Source: Clostridiaceae bacterium (GTDB lineage Bacteria; Bacillota; Clostridia; Oscillospirales; Acutalibacteraceae). From it: a DNA stretch of 28,077 nt. The notes beneath the pieces were generated by a model that was given only the letters and a program-made list of their open reading frames with translations, was not told where the DNA came from and ran no database searches. Shown here piece by piece: positions 1-7,176 of this stretch (position 1 is its first letter; each line of letters begins with the position of its first letter). Position numbers and translations under genes: made by a program. The stretch is taken from the NCBI GenBank assembly GCA_016297555.1, contig JAEDGK010000012.1, positions 1 to 28,077 on the forward strand, read 5' to 3'.

Positions 1-168
1 AGCGCAAAGCTTAACGCTGACCCTGATAACGGCACAATAACTCTCACCGTAAACTTTTACTTTGCCGATATCAAGGGCAATGCGCCCGACAAAAGCGAGT
101 ATATCTCCATAACGGTAAACATTAGCTGGTTCAGCAGAATTATTGAGTTTATCGCAGGTGTTTTATGA
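1..168 (+). CDS. C-terminal end of an unidentified, probably exported protein (5' truncated)
   Basis: The first 55 codons of the window are open in frame 1 and end at a TGA at 166-168, so this is the end of a gene that begins upstream. The visible part alternates polar and hydrophobic residues (TITLTVNFYFADI, YISITVNISW), as expected for beta strands of an Ig-like or adhesin-type domain. It finishes with a short aromatic/hydrophobic tail, NISWFSRIIEFIAGVL. The next gene starts inside the stop codon (ATGA overlap), so the two are probably translationally coupled. That neighbour also ends in an aromatic amphipathic tail, which hints that both are envelope proteins of one system. The family cannot be named from this fragment. 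Confidence 0.7.
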   Translation, partial: SAKLNADPDNGTITLTVNFYFADIKGNAPDKSEYISITVNISWFSRIIEFIAGVL

Positions 169-1505
169 TGAAAAGGATTAAGCCGGTTGCCGCTCTGCTT
201 CTTAGCGCAATTATATTTATCTCGGCTATTATTCCCGTTTCGGCGCAGGTCACGGCAATGGAAACGCCCGTCAATGCGGAAGAAACACGGCTTAAATGGT
301 CGCTCAAAATCGGCTCGGGCTACCGTGACGCGCCGAGCGTGCCGACGGCTGACGGCAATTTTGTTTTTGTTATGAGCCGAAATAAGCTTTATAAAATAAG
401 CGCAGACAGCGGAGAAATAATCCAAAGCGTTCAGATGGCTTCCGAGCCGAGCTTCGGCTACACCCCCGTCACCGTTGCCGACGGAAAAATCTTTTGCCCG
501 CTTGAAAACGGAATAATTCAGACATTCGACAGGGAAACGATGAATTCACTTTGGGTAAGCTCCGACCCTCTCGGCGGTCAGGCTCTGACCCGCGCCGTTT
601 TCTATGACGGTTTACTCTACACGGGTTTTTGGAACGATGAGGAGCTTGACGCAAATTTTGTTTGCCTTGACGCTCAAACGGGAGAAACAAAATGGAGCTG
701 CACCCGCAAGGGCGGCTTTTATTGGTCGGAATGCTTCGTTAACGGCAGCTTTGCCGTTGCCGGCGGAGATAACGGCTCTGCCGACAACGAGGCGGCAGGA
801 AGCCTTGTTTGCTTTAACAGACTGACGGGTGAAATAACCGACACGGCGGAAATTATCGGAGATCAGCGCAGCGGAATTGCCGAGGATAACGGAAATCTGT
901 TTTTCGTTACCAAGGCGGGCTATTTCTGTAAAATTCCGCTCACAAGCGGCGGAAAATTTGGAAATCCCGAATTTCTCAAGCTTTCGGGCGCTTCCACCTC
1001 AACCCCGACCGTGTGCAACGGCAGAGCCTATATAGGCGTTCAGCAAAAAGGCTTCAGCGGCAGTATTAACATAATTGATATTAATACCATGAGTGTTATT
1101 AGGGACATTCCGAGCGGCGGATATCCCCAAAGTGAATTGCTTATCTCAACGGCTTATGAAGACGAAGGCGGCAAGGTCTTGATTTATTCGACCTATAATT
1201 CCTCTCCCGGCGGCATAAGCGTTATAACGGACGGTGCAAACATTGACGCGCCCGCCGCAGAGCAGCTTTTTGTTCCCGAAACGGCGGCGCAGGGCTACTG
1301 CATAAGCCCGATTGCAGTCGGAGATGACGGAAAGCTGTTTTATAAAAACGATTCGGGAACGGTTTTTGCTCTTGAAAAAGCTGAAAAAAAAGAACCCGCC
1401 GAAAAATCGTTTTTCGACAGGCTTGCCGATTGGTTCAAAAACATTTTTACTTCAATCATCGGGTTTTTCACATCGATAATCAAAATTTTCACAAACGGTC
1501 GGTGA
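165..1505 (+). CDS. Secreted PQQ-type beta-propeller repeat protein
   Basis: A 446-residue protein with an N-terminal signal peptide (MKRIKPVAALLLSAIIFISA, cleavage probably after the following IIPVSA). The body contains repeated blades of the PQQ/WD-like propeller type: a Gly/Asp turn, two strands, then a phrase such as VCLDAQTGETKWS, with variants KISADSGEIIQS, TFDRETMNSLWV and CFNRLTGEITD. This fold usually serves as a protein-protein or ligand-binding platform; no enzymatic residues can be assigned. The last ~35 residues change character into an amphipathic aromatic helix (FFDRLADWFKNIFTSIIGFF) that could associate with membrane. Two ATGs (165, 168) follow a weak AGGTG and cannot be separated by sequence. 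The start overlaps the previous stop, and the next gene begins 6 bases after this stop, so the three genes look like one operon. The product is probably extracellular or attached to the outer face of the membrane. Confidence 0.8.
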   Translation: MMKRIKPVAALLLSAIIFISAIIPVSAQVTAMETPVNAEETRLKWSLKIGSGYRDAPSVPTADGNFVFVMSRNKLYKISADSGEIIQSVQMASEPSFGYTPVTVADGKIFCPLENGIIQTFDRETMNSLWVSSDPLGGQALTRAVFYDGLLYTGFWNDEELDANFVCLDAQTGETKWSCTRKGGFYWSECFVNGSFAVAGGDNGSADNEAAGSLVCFNRLTGEITDTAEIIGDQRSGIAEDNGNLFFVTKAGYFCKIPLTSGGKFGNPEFLKLSGASTSTPTVCNGRAYIGVQQKGFSGSINIIDINTMSVIRDIPSGGYPQSELLISTAYEDEGGKVLIYSTYNSSPGGISVITDGANIDAPAAEQLFVPETAAQGYCISPIAVGDDGKLFYKNDSGTVFALEKAEKKEPAEKSFFDRLADWFKNIFTSIIGFFTSIIKIFTNGR

Positions 1506-1511
1506 TATAGG

Positions 1512-2390
1512 ATGAAAAGAATAACCGCCCTGCTGATGACATTTGTCTTTCTCTTTGCCTGCGCCTCCTGCCAAAAAAACGCGGAGGAAATCGCAGTAAC
1601 CACGAGTTCCGTAACATATGAAACGGGCAGCGGCAATGCTCAAAGCGAAAGTCCCGAATCAGCCGTAAATGAGAGCAAATCAAGCTCTGAAAGCGGCATT
1701 GCTCACAGCGAAAGCTCAAAAAACGCGCCATCCTCTGCGTCAACGCTCAAAGCAACGGCTTCGGCTTTTGTTACAACTCTTAAAACAACCGCCGCAAGGG
1801 TTAAGCGAACAACGGTGCGAACACCTTATGTTGAGCCGACCGACCCTGCAACCACGGTAAAAGCAACCGCGGCTCCGAAAACATCTTCTGTCCGGGAAAG
1901 CAAAACCGCCGCACCCGAAAGCAACACGGCGCAGGCGCCCGTAATCATTCAGCCGCAAAAGCACACTTGCACAATATCGATAAGCTGTGCGTCCGTGCTT
2001 GCAAATTCGGACAAGCTTAAAAAGGAAAAAGCGCCTTTTGTGCCCAAGGACGGAATAATTCTAAGGGAAACAACAGTTGAATTCACTCCGGGCGAAACCG
2101 TTTTTGATATTCTCAAAAGAGCGTGCGCTTCGGGGCATTGCGCGGATAACTGCAAATACTGCCAAGCAGGCGGAATACAGCTTGAATTTGAATACACCCC
2201 CGGATATGACAACTATTACATAGAGGGAATACATCAAATTTACGAAAAGGACTGCGGTTCAAAATCGGGCTGGATGTATAAGGTCAACGGAGCTTTTCCT
2301 AATGAGGGGTGCAGCTCTTACGCCGTTAAAGACGGCGACAAAATAGAGTTTGTTTACACCTGCGATTTAGGAAACGATGTCGGAGCATAA
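1512..2390 (+). CDS. Lipoprotein with C-terminal DUF4430 (transcobalamin-like) domain
   Basis: A 292-residue protein with a lipoprotein signal (MKRITALLMTFVFLFACASC). Cys17 (LFAC) fits a lipobox better than Cys20. Residues ~30-150 are a low-complexity Ser/Thr/Ala/Lys linker, typical of a spacer reaching across the cell wall. From ~155 the sequence matches the DUF4430 family, related to the C-terminal domain of vertebrate transcobalamin/intrinsic factor: CTISISC, VPKDGIIL, a TFxxGETVFDIL-like stretch, YYIEGIHQIYEKDCGSKSGW, MYKVNG, VKDGDKIEFVYTCDLG. The family is often linked to ligand capture at the surface, but the ligand here is unknown. Unusual is a Cys-rich insertion (ACASGHCADNCKYCQAGG, about residues 203-220) where relatives usually have a short turn. 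The gene follows the propeller gene with a 6-base gap and ends before a hairpin terminator. Confidence 0.83.
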   Translation: MKRITALLMTFVFLFACASCQKNAEEIAVTTSSVTYETGSGNAQSESPESAVNESKSSSESGIAHSESSKNAPSSASTLKATASAFVTTLKTTAARVKRTTVRTPYVEPTDPATTVKATAAPKTSSVRESKTAAPESNTAQAPVIIQPQKHTCTISISCASVLANSDKLKKEKAPFVPKDGIILRETTVEFTPGETVFDILKRACASGHCADNCKYCQAGGIQLEFEYTPGYDNYYIEGIHQIYEKDCGSKSGWMYKVNGAFPNEGCSSYAVKDGDKIEFVYTCDLGNDVGA

Positions 2391-2449
2391 AAATGGTCCT
2401 TGCTGCAAAAAACATAAATAATTTAATCTTAATTCCAAACAAAAATCAA

Positions 2450-2485
2450 ATGGCTTGTATCGGTTGAATTTCCAATACAAGCCAT
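2450..2485. terminator. Bidirectional hairpin terminator between convergent genes
   Basis: A perfect 11-bp inverted repeat (ATGGCTTGTAT ... ATACAAGCCAT) with a 14-nt loop lies between the DUF4430 stop and the glycerate kinase stop. A short T-rich run follows on the + strand (ATTTTATATT), and TTGATTTTTG follows on the - strand. It can therefore serve both convergent transcripts. Confidence 0.7.
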
Positions 2486-2517
2486 CATTTTATATTACCG
2501 TTTCTTTTGTTCTTCGC

Positions 2518-3645
2518 TTAGTGCGAAAGCGCCTTAATTATATCTTCTGCCGCCGAAAGAGATATCCTGAATAAATCCTCGCGGCAGGTTTTAATTATTT
2601 CTTCAAACGGTTTTTCTTCTTTGCAGGCAAAATAAAGCCTGCTTATTCCGAGCTTCTTTATTTCTTCCGCTCCTTCTCCCCTGCTTCCGCATATTGCAAT
2701 CACTCTTTTGCCCCGAGCCGCCGCCCTTGAGGCAACTCCCGAAACTACCTTACCGCCTGCGCTCTGAAAATCAAGCCTGCCCTCGCCCGTAATAATCAAA
2801 TCGGCTTGCGAGGCTTTTTCATCAAACTCCGCCGCGTCAAGGATAATATCTATCCCCTTTTTAAGCTCCGCGCCGAGGAACGCCGCCGCTCCCGCGCCCA
2901 ATCCTCCTGCCGCTCCCGCTCCTTTCATTTCGGCAATGTTTATATTCAAAGCCTTTTCAATGATTTTTGCAGAGTGCCGCAGACCCAAATCGAGCCGCTT
3001 AACCATTGCTTCGTCCGCGCCCTTTTGAGGAGCAAAGACATAAGCAGCGCCGTTTTTTCCGAAAAGCGGATTTTCAACATCACAAGCCGCCGTCACGGGA
3101 ATTCCGAGCGATTTTTCGGGCGGATAAACAGCCGCCGTTTCGCAAAGAGTTCCGCCGACGGGCACAAAAGGCTCGCCGCTTGCTTTCACGAACCGCCAGC
3201 CGAGAGCCGCCGCCATACCGAAGCCGCAGTCATTTGTTGCGCTACCGCCAAGCCCGAGCAAAATTTTTTCCGCGCCGTTTTTCGCCGCATTCATAATAAG
3301 CTCGCCTACGCCGTAGGTGGTTGCCCGCTCGGGATTTTTTCTTTCGCCTGCAAGCGGAAGCCCCGCACAGGCGGCAGTTTCAATAACAGCCGTTTTATTA
3401 TCAAGCATCAGGTATTCGGCGGTCATCTTCTCACCGAAAACTCCGCTGACGCGAGCCCTTACCGTTTCGCCGCCGCATATTTGCTTCAAACAGGCGCAAA
3501 GCCCCTCGCCGCCGTCGGCAGCAGGGAGCTTTGTTATTTTTATATCTTTAATTGTATCTTCAAAAGCGCGCCCGATAATATCACAGACCTCATCGGCAGT
3601 TAAAGTGCCCTTGAAGCTGTCAGGCGCAATAAGAACAGAATACAC
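2518..3645 (-). CDS. glxK: Glycerate kinase (GlxK/TIGR00045-type)
   Basis: Phosphorylates D-glycerate with ATP to a phosphoglycerate, feeding glycerate or serine breakdown into lower glycolysis; cytoplasmic. The protein opens with the family signature VLIAPDSFKGTLTA, followed by KLPAADGGEG, LGLGGSATNDCG, a VTAACDVENPLFG stretch and TGEGRLDFQSAGGKV, which span the whole type-1 glycerate kinase fold. The open frame extends upstream to an ATG at 3729, but that would overlap the M20 gene by 65 bases and add 28 residues that relatives lack. The GTG at 3645 gives 375 residues, the normal length, and lies 19 bases after the M20 stop behind a purine-rich AGAAAGCGGG. It is the last gene of the leftward operon. 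Whether the product is 2- or 3-phosphoglycerate cannot be read from sequence. Confidence 0.92.
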   Translation of the reverse strand: MYSVLIAPDSFKGTLTADEVCDIIGRAFEDTIKDIKITKLPAADGGEGLCACLKQICGGETVRARVSGVFGEKMTAEYLMLDNKTAVIETAACAGLPLAGERKNPERATTYGVGELIMNAAKNGAEKILLGLGGSATNDCGFGMAAALGWRFVKASGEPFVPVGGTLCETAAVYPPEKSLGIPVTAACDVENPLFGKNGAAYVFAPQKGADEAMVKRLDLGLRHSAKIIEKALNINIAEMKGAGAAGGLGAGAAAFLGAELKKGIDIILDAAEFDEKASQADLIITGEGRLDFQSAGGKVVSGVASRAAARGKRVIAICGSRGEGAEEIKKLGISRLYFACKEEKPFEEIIKTCREDLFRISLSAAEDIIKALSH

Positions 3646-3664
3646 GGAAATCCCGCTTTCTATT

Positions 3665-5131
3665 TTATTCAGCCGAAGCTCTTCTGATATATCTCTTAAA
3701 GAATGCAACGCCGGGTGCAATGGTATCAACGGGAATTCTCTCGTTTGTTGCGTGAGTGCAGCGAAGCAGACCGACCGTTACTTTATAGGGAGAATAGCGG
3801 TAGATATTCTCGCATATCGGCTCATAGTAGCAAGCGTCCGTGCCGCCCATTACAAGGTAGGGAGCAACAACGCTGTTGCTGTTATCCTGCATACAAAGCT
3901 CTTCAATAATTTTGAAAGCTCGTGAATCGGTCGGGGAGAATTTAGAAGCTTCCTTGGCTTTGAGAACCTTGACCTCAATATCCTTGTTTCTGCAAACCTT
4001 GCGAATATGATTTTCAACATCCTTAACGGTAACGCCGGGCATCTGCCTGAAATTGACGATTACGCTTGCCTTTTGCGGCAAAACATTAGCCGCGGGGCTT
4101 CCCTCAGCCATGGTAACGGCAGTAGTTGTTCTGACAAGGCAGGCGGCAGGCGGAATCTGCTTCATAACAGCCTTGATAACGGGCTGAAGAAGCGGAATGT
4201 TGCAGGTAACAAGCCTTGCGGGGTAGGTGCAGTTTCTGCCAAGACCTGAGAAAAGGTCTCTGACAAACGGCAGCAGCTCAGCCTTAAACTGGTGATTTTC
4301 GAGATCCTCGATAACCTCGGCAAGCTCACCGAGAGCGGAGTGCTTGGGGGGCTGAGATGAATGACCGCCCTTTGCGGTAACGGTTATTTCATAATCGGTG
4401 TAGCCCTTTTCGGCTATGCCGACGCCGACAAGCTCTTTATTTTCAAGAATACCCTTAATATTAATCGGAAGAATTGCGCCGCCCTCGTCAATAATGCTGT
4501 CAAAATGAATTCCTCTTGCTTTAAGAGTTTCCATTATCGCTTTTGCGCCGCCGTTGCCCGAAGCAACAACCTCTTCATCCTGACCGAAGAGCAGGTAAAC
4601 ATCTCTCTCGGGAACAAAGCCTTCTTCAAGCAGGGTTTCAACCGCTTCCATAACGCCGATAAGATGGTTTTTCATATCGAGCGCGCCTCTGCCCCAGATA
4701 AATTCGCCGTCATTAACCCCCTCAAAAGGAGGATGCTCCCAATCGGCTTCCGTGCCCGATGAAACGGGAACGACATCCTGATGTGAAAGCAGAGCAATAG
4801 GTTCAAGGTCGCTTCTTGTTCCTTTCCAGCAATAAATCAGGCTTGCTTCGTTGACAACCTCTTTGGTGAGATTTTTGTGAATAAGCGGATAAGCTTCTTC
4901 AAGGAATTTATGAAATTTTTCAAACTGTGAAAAATCAACCTTTTCCTTTTCGGGATAGCTGACTGTCGGAATGGAGATTGCCTTTGAGAGGTTTTCCTGC
5001 GCTCTCTTTGCGTCAACCTTTTCCTCGGAAGCTTTGCCGTAATCTTTCTTTTCAGGAACAAATTTTGCCGCTTTAATCGCCGTTATTGCGGCGGCGGCAA
5101 GCACCGCACCCGAAACAATGTAACGCCACAT
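3665..5131 (-). CDS. Membrane-anchored M20 metallopeptidase, PM20D1/CPS1-like
   Basis: A 488-residue M20-family dizinc hydrolase. It has one N-terminal transmembrane anchor (residues ~5-22), and the catalytic domain is probably extracytoplasmic, although orientation is inferred. Metal and catalytic residues are visible: His ~117 in LLSHQDVVPV, bridging Asp ~152 in WGRGALDMKNH, the Glu pair ~186-187 in GQDEEVVASG, and a late His in LRCTHATNERIPV. The lid/dimerisation insert has GGHSSQPPKHSALG and the stretch LVRTTTAVTM ... NVLPQKASVIVNFRQMPG. The latter resembles PM20D1 and yeast carboxypeptidase S more than ArgE or DapE. PM20D1 makes and breaks N-fatty-acyl amino acids; CPS1 cleaves peptides with C-terminal hydrophobic residues. 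An ATG at 5140 sits directly on the AAAGG ribosome site; the ATG at 5131 is 8 bases after AGGA and is preferred. It follows the DUF6320-like gene by 24 bases. Confidence 0.87.
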   Translation of the reverse strand: MWRYIVSGAVLAAAAITAIKAAKFVPEKKDYGKASEEKVDAKRAQENLSKAISIPTVSYPEKEKVDFSQFEKFHKFLEEAYPLIHKNLTKEVVNEASLIYCWKGTRSDLEPIALLSHQDVVPVSSGTEADWEHPPFEGVNDGEFIWGRGALDMKNHLIGVMEAVETLLEEGFVPERDVYLLFGQDEEVVASGNGGAKAIMETLKARGIHFDSIIDEGGAILPINIKGILENKELVGVGIAEKGYTDYEITVTAKGGHSSQPPKHSALGELAEVIEDLENHQFKAELLPFVRDLFSGLGRNCTYPARLVTCNIPLLQPVIKAVMKQIPPAACLVRTTTAVTMAEGSPAANVLPQKASVIVNFRQMPGVTVKDVENHIRKVCRNKDIEVKVLKAKEASKFSPTDSRAFKIIEELCMQDNSNSVVAPYLVMGGTDACYYEPICENIYRYSPYKVTVGLLRCTHATNERIPVDTIAPGVAFFKRYIRRASAE

Positions 5132-5155
5132 ATATGTCATCCTTTCTCAACAATA

Positions 5156-5854
5156 TCAAACATAAAATTTCCTGCTGACCCACGCTTTAAGCCGCCTGCT
5201 CTTTGAAAGAGCGACAAAAAACACCGTGAGCGGTATACAGCAGGCAGTTACAGCAAGCGAAATCCATATCTGTAATTTATTATTATAAAACATATTGAAA
5301 CAGATTTCAACAACAAAACTGACAATATTTATCGCCGTGAGCGCGGCAATGGCTTTCAGAGACCTGCTTCTCGGCTTTTTGAGCCAAAGCATAAACAGTG
5401 CCGAAACCACCCACAGAGAAACCACAATGGGCAGCGCAACGGCGGAAAACCACCCTGCGCTCTCACTTTTAATTCTTATCAGATTCAAAAACGCCGCAAG
5501 CGACGCCGCATCAAGCGTAAGAAGCAAAAGCGGCAGAGGCTTTTTCCAAAGAAGCGGAAACAGAAACCAAATCCAAATCAAAGCGCTTGCCGATGCTATA
5601 TAAGTTACCGCTCCCGTGTGAAAAAACGCAAAATCCAAAACGGAAAGAACGATATTCGGAATAAGCATTGCTATTGAAACCACAAAAACAAAATACCGTT
5701 TATCAGCCGATTCGGGAATATTGAAATTTTCGGGATAGGCGGGCTTCTGCGATTTGCCGCCGCTTTCTCTCGGATTGATAATCGGAGTGTCACAAAGGGG
5801 GCAGGCGCCGCAGCCGTTTTCAAGCTCCACGCCGCAGTTAACGCAATATGACAT
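5156..5854 (-). CDS. Zinc-ribbon six-helix membrane protein (DUF6320-like)
   Basis: A 232-residue protein that begins with a zinc-ribbon motif (CVNCGVELENGCGACPLC; two CxxC pairs within the first ~22 residues). After a hydrophilic linker come about six hydrophobic segments: YFVFVVSIAMLIPNIVLSVL, a Trp/Phe-rich IWIWFLFPLLW helix, PLPLLLLTLDAASLAAFL, VALPIVVSLWVVSALFMLWL, a helix around SLKAIAALTAINIVSFVV, and ISLAVTACCIPLTVFFVAL. This architecture fits DUF6320, recalled as a clostridial family found beside alcohol-acetyltransferase-like genes; its biochemical role is unknown. Two ATGs compete. A perfect AAGGAGG at 5864-5870 lies 3 bases before the upstream one (5860) and 9 before ATG 5854, so 5854 is chosen. 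The ribosome site and the start lie inside the end of the preceding acyltransferase gene (17-base overlap), indicating translational coupling and a likely shared function. Confidence 0.8.
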   Translation of the reverse strand: MSYCVNCGVELENGCGACPLCDTPIINPRESGGKSQKPAYPENFNIPESADKRYFVFVVSIAMLIPNIVLSVLDFAFFHTGAVTYIASASALIWIWFLFPLLWKKPLPLLLLTLDAASLAAFLNLIRIKSESAGWFSAVALPIVVSLWVVSALFMLWLKKPRSRSLKAIAALTAINIVSFVVEICFNMFYNNKLQIWISLAVTACCIPLTVFFVALSKSRRLKAWVSRKFYV

Positions 5855-7163
5855 TGGCATAAGCCTCCTTTTCTATTGAATTTCTGTTGCTCTCCACCTT
5901 AACGGGTATTCCCTCTTTAACCAGCGCCGTGAAAAGCTCTCTTTGAATTTTGGGGTCTTTGTAAATATTTGAAACGGTTATTGCGAGCGTGCCTTTAAAT
6001 GAAAGCGCGGCGCACCGTGAACCGTTAAGCCTGCCGGGACCCATCATTATCATCATTTTTTCGATATACTGCTCCATTTCGGCGGGCATTCTGATTATTC
6101 CGACATTTGAAATAACCGCGCTGACACCCTTTTCACCCGTCAGCTTAAAAGCCATACCGATGCCGAAGTCTTTGAGCACCAGCGGCAAAATTCTCATAAT
6201 CGGGTTTTTTTCAAGCCCGATATTACCCTTCATCATAGCTCTCAGTTCTTTTTCGTTGTTAATGTAGCGCAGATAAAGGGAAACAAGGCGAATAATTTCG
6301 GGCAGAGTGTATTCTCCCCTTTTCGGGTCGATATTGAAAGAATAGCAAAGCGAAAAATTACGCAGGGTTTCGCTCGCAAAGGTGTTGCGAAGATTAACGG
6401 GAATCTGAACCCCGATTTCCTTTTCCGTTTTGCCCTCTTCCTTTTGAATGTTATACATTATCCACAGCAAAACGGCGGCTATATATTCCGTAACGGTAGC
6501 TCCGTGAGCCTTTGCTCTTGTTTTTATTGCTTCAACGGGAATATAGCCCGTTGTTACATTAACATAATGCTTTGGGAGCTTTTCGCCCCTGTAATGATAA
6601 ACGAATTTTTTCAGCCGCTTTGCCTTGGTATCCGATTTTGCATATTTCAGATAGGAATCTTCACTTTCTTCAATGCGCGGCTTTTCGTTGATATCATAAA
6701 CGCTTTCGCCGTTGGGTATTTCCTTACCCGTCAGGCGAAGATAAACCGCTGTTAAGGTCATCAGAAAGCGTGAAGCGCCGAAACCGTCGGTTATGGCATG
6801 ATAAAACTCGGCGGAAATTCGGTTTTCATAGTAATAAATGCGGAAAAGATAGCCCCTGTTTTCGTCCCACCTGACTCTGTGGCAGGGATTGGCGATATCG
6901 GGCATAACAGGCGGAGCGCCGTTGGGATTTTTTTCAAGATAGTGCCAGAAAAAGCCCGTTTTCATCCGCACATTGAAGCACGGAAAGCGCGGAACCGTCA
7001 TTTCAAGAGCTTTTTCGAGAAGCGACGAATCGATTTTCTCCGTGAGCGTAACCGATATCCTGAAAATATTTGACCAAGTTGATGTGTTTTGACCCGGAAA
7101 AATTTTTCCCGCATTGTCAAGCTTGTACCAAGGTCTTTGGCGCAGCGGTGTTTCAGACTTCAT
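5838..7163 (-). CDS. Condensation-domain / alcohol-acetyltransferase-like acyltransferase
   Basis: A 441-residue stand-alone protein of the BAHD/NRPS-condensation/AATase superfamily. The superfamily active-site motif HxxxDG is present as FYHAITDGFGASRFL (His around residue 122). The N-terminal half begins with RPWYKLDNAGKIFPG, typical of AATase-like proteins of Clostridia. The C-terminal half contains the QIPVNLRNTF strand and a TLRNFSLCYSFNID segment, equivalent to the bridging region of condensation domains. No carrier-protein, adenylation or signal sequence is present. The expected chemistry is acyl transfer from a thioester (CoA or carrier) to an alcohol or amine; the substrates are not readable. 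The start has a textbook GGGAGG 5 bases upstream and lies 13 bases after the polC stop, so the gene is co-transcribed with polC. It overlaps the DUF6320-like gene. Confidence 0.82.
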   Translation of the reverse strand: MKSETPLRQRPWYKLDNAGKIFPGQNTSTWSNIFRISVTLTEKIDSSLLEKALEMTVPRFPCFNVRMKTGFFWHYLEKNPNGAPPVMPDIANPCHRVRWDENRGYLFRIYYYENRISAEFYHAITDGFGASRFLMTLTAVYLRLTGKEIPNGESVYDINEKPRIEESEDSYLKYAKSDTKAKRLKKFVYHYRGEKLPKHYVNVTTGYIPVEAIKTRAKAHGATVTEYIAAVLLWIMYNIQKEEGKTEKEIGVQIPVNLRNTFASETLRNFSLCYSFNIDPKRGEYTLPEIIRLVSLYLRYINNEKELRAMMKGNIGLEKNPIMRILPLVLKDFGIGMAFKLTGEKGVSAVISNVGIIRMPAEMEQYIEKMMIMMGPGRLNGSRCAALSFKGTLAITVSNIYKDPKIQRELFTALVKEGIPVKVESNRNSIEKEAYANVILR

Positions 7164-7176
7164 TTATGCCTCCCTG

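Noticed and set aside
2806..3603. Long + strand open frame (265 codons) opposite glycerate kinase
   Set aside because: It lies entirely antisense to a gene with full family motifs, has Arg/Ser/Phe-rich composition and no recognisable domain. It is a shadow of the codon pattern on the other strand.
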